Assembly: GCA_948470475.1 (NCBI GenBank)
Contig: OX419345.1
Location: 17,403,739-17,467,738, forward strand
Direction of reading: 5' to 3'
From: Galaxea fascicularis
Taxonomy: Eukaryota; Cnidaria; Anthozoa; Scleractinia; Euphylliidae
DNA: 64,000 nucleotides
The number at the start of each line of letters is the position of its first letter. The first letter of the stretch is position 1. The notes below the pieces were generated by a model, which was not told the origin of the DNA, ran no database searches, and saw only the letters and a program-made list of their open reading frames with translations. Shown here piece by piece: positions 59,166 through 64,000 of this stretch. The translations under genes and the position numbers were made by a program.

Positions 59166-60055
59166 CTTATCGTTTCTGCTATTCTGATCTCGGACCTTTT
59201 GTTTATTTATTGCCATTTGCTTTCATCTGGGATAACATTTCCCATGATAAGTTCAGAGTCAAAGTTCACAATTCAGTATTTTGCAGTACCTTGACTACGG
59301 GCAGTCCTCTATTTTTCTTAGGAATAGTATAGCCATCGCAAAGAGTAAACGCGCGGGAAAATTACCGTACCTCCCTTGAGTTGAATGTAATTTTGGCGTG
59401 CACTTGCGTGTTTTGTCCGATTGACTTTCTCAAAGAAATATCAGGGATATAACCTCGTAAGCCATGTTTCTTCCTTGAAGGTAGCATATAAGTCCTATTT
59501 AAGTCCTGCAGCCAGCAGTTATGTAATCAACAGTGGAGGCTTCCACGTTTCTTTTGCTCATGACGCATTCCATACAGCCGGTATTTTGTCATCTCAGCAG
59601 GTACACTCTTCGGTATCACAAGTCTGAGATATATTGGCGCCTATTTCTCAAATTGCAAGTATTATGAAGCGTGCGTCGCGTTATTAATGTGTTCAATATT
59701 TGAAGCCACAACAGTACGCCTTTCAATATAGCATGCTGAATGAAGCCAACCAACACAAAAGGGTTTTTGAAAGATTATTATCGGTGTCATCAGTCTTCTA
59801 CACAAAAGAACAAAAACCACAAATGATGCATGTTCGTTGAATTATCACTTTATTTACGCCCGGAGCTAAATCTTGAGGTTCTCTGAAGTCTGTCGATGAA
59901 ATTTCGGTTTAAGTATCACCTTTACTTAATTCAAAGCCGTTTTGTGCTGCTGTGCGTTGCTGTTTCTTGTTGTGAGTTTGTTGATGAAATCGTAAAGTGA
60001 AAGTTAGTCACTTGGCAACTCGTTGCTGTGGTGCTGTTGTGGTTGTAACTTTTGA

Positions 60056-60309
60056 GGCCATGTCCACACTGATGCGTTTTTGTTTGAAAACGCATTGATA
60101 TGTATGCGTTTTGGCCTCCCGTCCACACTGATACGCTCGAAAACGCTGAGCGTTTTCATCGAAAACGGATCCTTTTGAAAACGCTGTTGAAAGTGAATCG
60201 TATTGAAAACGCTACGGCATCCGTATCAGTGTGGACGCAGATCAATCGATGCGTTTTTACACCTATCGAAAACGCATTCAAACAAAAACGCATCAGTGTG
60301 GACATGGCC
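60056..60309. mobile_element. 254-bp MITE with TGA duplication
   Basis: The ends GGCCATGTCCACACTGATG and their inverse continue as 'cgtttttgtttgaaaacgca' for about 40 bp. They are flanked by TGA (60053-60055 and 60310-60312). The interior repeats 'gaaaacgc' and 'tccacactgatacg' several times. Confidence 0.8.
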
Positions 60310-60872
60310 TGAGTCTATGGACGAAGACCTAAAGTGTTATCACTCAAATAGAAGCTTCTGACCAACACTTACTGTTTATTTGTTTTTGATTTTATTGTTG
60401 CTGTGAAGGCGAAAAACGAACGTCTTATTTGGCAGTTTCGGATACCTCAAAGAGCAAGGGGAAGTCAACCGCAACCGCAGTCATGGTCCAGGTTACGTCA
60501 ATTATGTTGATTATAAAAGAAGAAACATTTGATCAAACAAGCTAAATAAGCCGTCTGTCTGTGTGTACGAAGCTACCCAGACTTAGCCAATACTTTTAAA
60601 CAGCCTGTGTATAGGTACTCGATTTGTTGATTGTCGTGGTGAAAGCCGGCACTCGAGCAACCACCGATATGTTTTACCAAACAAACAAAGGTTTGATTTC
60701 TAACTCACGCATCAGTCACTGAGGCTTGACGCTTGTCAAAGAATATCTTTGTGTTTTGAAGTACTGTTTAAATCAGAAATCTACATCTGCCTAGTTTCAA
60801 CACTTGGATAGGTTCTCTTGACTTATGACTGTCTCTGTTTTTTTCGTGTCGCCACATGATCAAAACGTTTAC

Positions 60873-60906
60873 CATCGTTTGCATCGTTTGCATCGTTTGT
60901 ATCGTT
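60873..60906. repeat. CATCGTTTG nonamer, about four copies
   Basis: Tandem 9-bp units with one substitution in the last copy. Confidence 0.75.
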
Positions 60907-61201
60907 CACAGAGGGGGCGGCCGTACGAAAAGCCGCTACTGAGCAATATTTTAATATTAAGAGTGTTCCTCTCACTTAATTAGCCTTTGATTCTCAACAA
61001 ATATTCAAAACATTTAAAACATAATGGGTGGACTGGCCAATCAATCTCACTTCACCTTCCAAACACTTGTTACTGACTCTCTCGTCCTTAATATCCCGTG
61101 TGAAATAGCTTGTACAAGAATCAGGGAGGAGGGTAAGGTGTTTCTGAGGTAATGTGGTTAAAGAAAAATAAATCATGACCATCTTTGACGCGTACGCATT
61201 A

Positions 61202-61884
61202 TGCATGGTTCAATTCCACGTGTTACCATACCCCCCCGGCACATCCCCGGGGAATTGCAATTTTTTTCGTACTTGGCGGTCTATTCCGCACCCCCGGGCA
61301 CACGGAAAGAGACAATTTCCCACCCCCGGGGCTCCTCATAAACCACAAATACGCAATTCTGCGTGAACACTGGACATAACTGAATATTTCGAACAACAGT
61401 AAAACATGCAGACGTCTTGTGAAAAATGTATACGCTTTTCTAGAGGTTTTGAACAAAGGATACTACCTGTTCACGGTTATATAATAAAAACATGAACACT
61501 GTCTTTGAAAAAGAAAACTGACGAAAAAACTGTAACCGCAATAGTGGACAGGATGAAACCGCAAGTTTTGGATCAAATTACTTTTAAAGTCAGCTTCTGA
61601 GTCAAATGAATTCTTTTAACAGAGCATCAAAATTTCTGTCCTTTTACAGTTTAAATCAACCGCCATTTTTTTAACCAGAGGACTGACTGGCTGACTGAGC
61701 AAAATATTAAACTCTGTATTCTTCACGCGGTTCGGCGCCATCGTGAACCGGAGAATTAGAAGTGGCCTACTTCACATTCAAGAACAACGAGGAGTCATTG
61801 TCAAATTGCCCGGCCCCCTACCCCTGGGGAATAGACGGGGGGGAGGTTACAGGTTACAGGTTACAGGCAGAATTGAACCATGCA
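61202..61884. mobile_element. TIR element with TTA target duplication (PIF/Harbinger type)
   Basis: The ends TGCATGGTTCAATTC and its inverse are flanked by TTA (61199-61201 and 61885-61887). C-rich and G-rich sub-terminal parts mirror each other, and (GGTTACA)3 lies at about 61847-61867. No transposase was recognised. TGCA-starting ends and a TWA duplication resemble the element at 50195-50886. Confidence 0.8.
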
Positions 61885-62904
61885 TTACGAATAACGCTCT
61901 TTAAGCTTTTTCACATTGCTATATTTCAAACACTTTCAGCCCACAGCGACTGTTTTACCGCCATTTTTCTCGAACATACTATTACGGCGACAAGGTGAGT
62001 TAATGTACTGATAATACTGTGACCGCATTGGTGAGTCTATTCTTCTCAAAACAAAGCAATTCGCTTGAGCCTGCCTGCAAGGGAAAAGTTCAGAAGCTGG
62101 TTTTAATCAATTTAGCAAAATCAATGCGTTAGTAACTATGCTTAGGCAAGACGTAGTTCGTTTTGTGAACATTCTGTCAAGTTATCGCCCTATAATGACC
62201 TGAGGAATACTCCAGTCACTAAACTACGTGATGTTTTAATTTGCTGGGCGGAATGTTTTCCCTGCTGGCATTAATTGGTTTTCTTTTTGTTTCGTTTTGT
62301 CTATATGTTCTTGTTTATTACATTCTTGCAATCGTTAAGGGAAGTATTACGAACAAAGCAAAACTGAAGTGATCCTGAAATGGAAAACATACAAAAGAAG
62401 TCTAAGAAGCTAGACAGCCCTTTGCTAAGAATGTTTATGGTGGTTGATTCTGAATAGATCTGCGTTGTCAAGTGTCACTAGTCTCTAAGTTTAGCAAGTT
62501 GACGATAAATTACGACCGTCTACGAACTACACAGGACTGAGCTTTAGTTATACCTCTTATGTTTCATTTTGTTAAACTTTCTACAGGATTTGAAGGACTG
62601 CATTTGCTGGTCTGATCGTTTCAGGAAATAGAAAAAGAAATGGCCCAACACAAGTCATTGTTCCGTTTCTGCAGTTGCATATTTATGTTCACACTTGAAA
62701 GCCTCTTTTTCTTCAAACTCGAAACTATTATGTATCATGCGGGTTCTAACTGCAGGACTCGGGAAGTAAGCACAGAGAACTGAGCTACATGATCGTTAGA
62801 TAGAAATTCTTGACGTCAGTCGCATTTCCCTGCCTTTCAGTGCAAAATGAAATCTTTTTTTTTTTTTTTTCAGTGCAAAATGAGATGCTATTGTAGTAAG
62901 TCGG

Positions 62905-63004
62905 CTGTCCAATCAGCCGCCAATAGGTGACTGATATTTTAGCGCAGCAGCCAATCAAAAGCCTGCGAAAAACTTTATATTTGATTTAAGATGTGTGGGT
63001 CCAC
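62905..63004 (+). promoter_or_regulatory. CCAAT/TATA promoter-like region
   Basis: Three CCAAT boxes (62909, 62920, 62951) are followed by a TATA-like TTTATAT (62973-62979). Initiation would then be near 63000-63010. It lies just upstream of a possible spliced 5' leader on the + strand. Confidence 0.45.
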
Positions 63005-63827
63005 AGTAATTTTCCACTGTCCGTTGACTCTTCACAAAGTCGCTTCAATTTCAGTTTAAGATCTGCAACTTCAGGTAACTATCTGGACATAAGTTTCCTT
63101 TTTCAGTTTTTACGTCTTCTTTTTATGAGATAAAGTAGCATAGTTTTGCAATACTTTCTGTTGCATTTGGTCTGAGTGTCTAGTTTGCAGTTTTAAGTGG
63201 GATGGACGAGAGCAGCCTTGTTTAATCAACGGTTTCTAACTTCTTGAATATTACGTAACTAGACATCTGTTTGGCAAATCTGTCGCGTGGGAGTTTATTC
63301 TCGATGATCATCCAGTATTTTTACACGTTTTCTGTTGCAGTCAAAGATGGCAACGGTTTCGGTTATTTGATTTCATTTACTGCCGAAATGTCGCGTTTGT
63401 GATGGCTTTTCGTGACAGAGTGCGATGTGTCCAGAGGGTGGATATGCAGCAGCTAGTCGATGAATATAATGCGCGATCATCGCTTAATGACGAGTCACAT
63501 TCATCTCAACGATAGATATTATTGTGAACAACCAATCTCAGGTCGACTTAAGTAAGTGTTCAAGAGCTAGACCCTCAAATACAAACAAATATAGAATGTT
63601 TGCTTGTGAGGTTGAGAATGATGCCTGCTGAGATAATTTGGGTTTCAATTTGAATTGCACGTTTTTGGAATGAAGTCATTGTTTTGCAATTAAAAATTCG
63701 TTTTTTTTTTGCTTCGCATGGAAGCAGTTTGGATTGACGCCAGATCTACGTGCCTCGCACGAATTCTCACAACATACACTACTTGCACGTGTCGGGAAAT
63801 TTGGATGCCCTCAACCCTAAAATTAAA
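63005..63827 (+). other. Possible 5' exons of a gene leaving the window
   Basis: Candidate exons are about 63005-63074 (donor CAG|GTAACT), 63341-63551 (acceptor TTCTGTTGCAG, donor GTAAGT) and 63728-63827 (acceptor GAAGCAG, donor GTAAGT). The second contains three ATG-started short frames, the longest 63402-63515 with 37 codons (MAFRDRVRCVQRVDMQQLVD...). No frame runs through all three exons, so they look like untranslated leader with upstream ORFs. The gene identity is unknown. Confidence 0.35.
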
Positions 63828-64000
63828 GTAAGTGACGCTTAGTCATACGCATACAAATCATTTAATCTTAAATGACATCTATCTCTTTTTTTTTTTTCTG
63901 GGCATGATTTTTGTCCAGACTCATAAGTCATTAAACTAGAAAAGAAAACTAACAGTTTTAAGACAGGGCGTCTTGGGGACAAGGACGCATTGTTAGTATA

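Overview
This is a eukaryotic nuclear window, AT-rich, with split genes and dense transposon debris. It most likely comes from a cnidarian, and by inference an anthozoan (stony coral or relative). The reasons are the RAD9 C-terminal tail, CR1/L2-like and Penelope-like retroelements, many PIF/Harbinger- and hAT-like MITEs, and a SINE tail of a type I associate with corals. No database search was possible. Every assignment rests on motifs, splice signals and reading-frame phase seen in the sequence.

Layout. (1) 1-7453, + strand: the last eight exons of RAD9, subunit of the 9-1-1 DNA-damage checkpoint clamp. All exon phases agree and the joined frame (885 nt) stays open to the stop. The introns hold a foldback MITE and microsatellites. 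(2) 8711-9661, - strand: an intronless, frameshifted tetraspanin pseudogene split by a MITE whose AATT target duplication is proved by the interrupted codons. (3) 9.7-13.2 kb: no recognisable gene. (4) 13.19-15.93 kb: a 34-bp minisatellite with higher-order structure. (5) 16.3-33.6 kb: a repeat-only domain. It holds a SINE tail, several copies of an element combining a tRNA-like A/B box with two hairpins, a nearly perfect 40-bp satellite (about 90 copies), a LINE 3' end, and a very degenerate ~105-bp repeat field containing a segmental duplication and a 531-bp foldback. (6) 34.1-36.7 kb: nested elements, among them a long-TIR element whose arms carry the start of a RecQ-like helicase gene, sitting in a 'ccgaag' minisatellite. 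(7) 37-47 kb: small repeats, candidate exons of an unidentified small - strand gene, a Penelope-like remnant, and a Harbinger-like remnant. (8) 47373-48725, - strand: two exons of a ChaN-like (haem-uptake/Tiki superfamily) gene. (9) 49-53 kb: a run of TIR elements, one carrying a PB1-domain reading frame, others with clear target duplications (TAA, 8 bp). (10) 54-58 kb: a diverged segmental duplication. (11) 60-62 kb: two more TIR elements with 3-bp duplications. (12) 62.9-63.8 kb, + strand: a CCAAT/TATA promoter-like region with three possible 5' exons of a gene running off the window.

Only RAD9, the ChaN-like gene and perhaps the 63-kb gene look like functional host genes. They have no evident functional link. 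Most of the rest is the product of transposition and tandem amplification.
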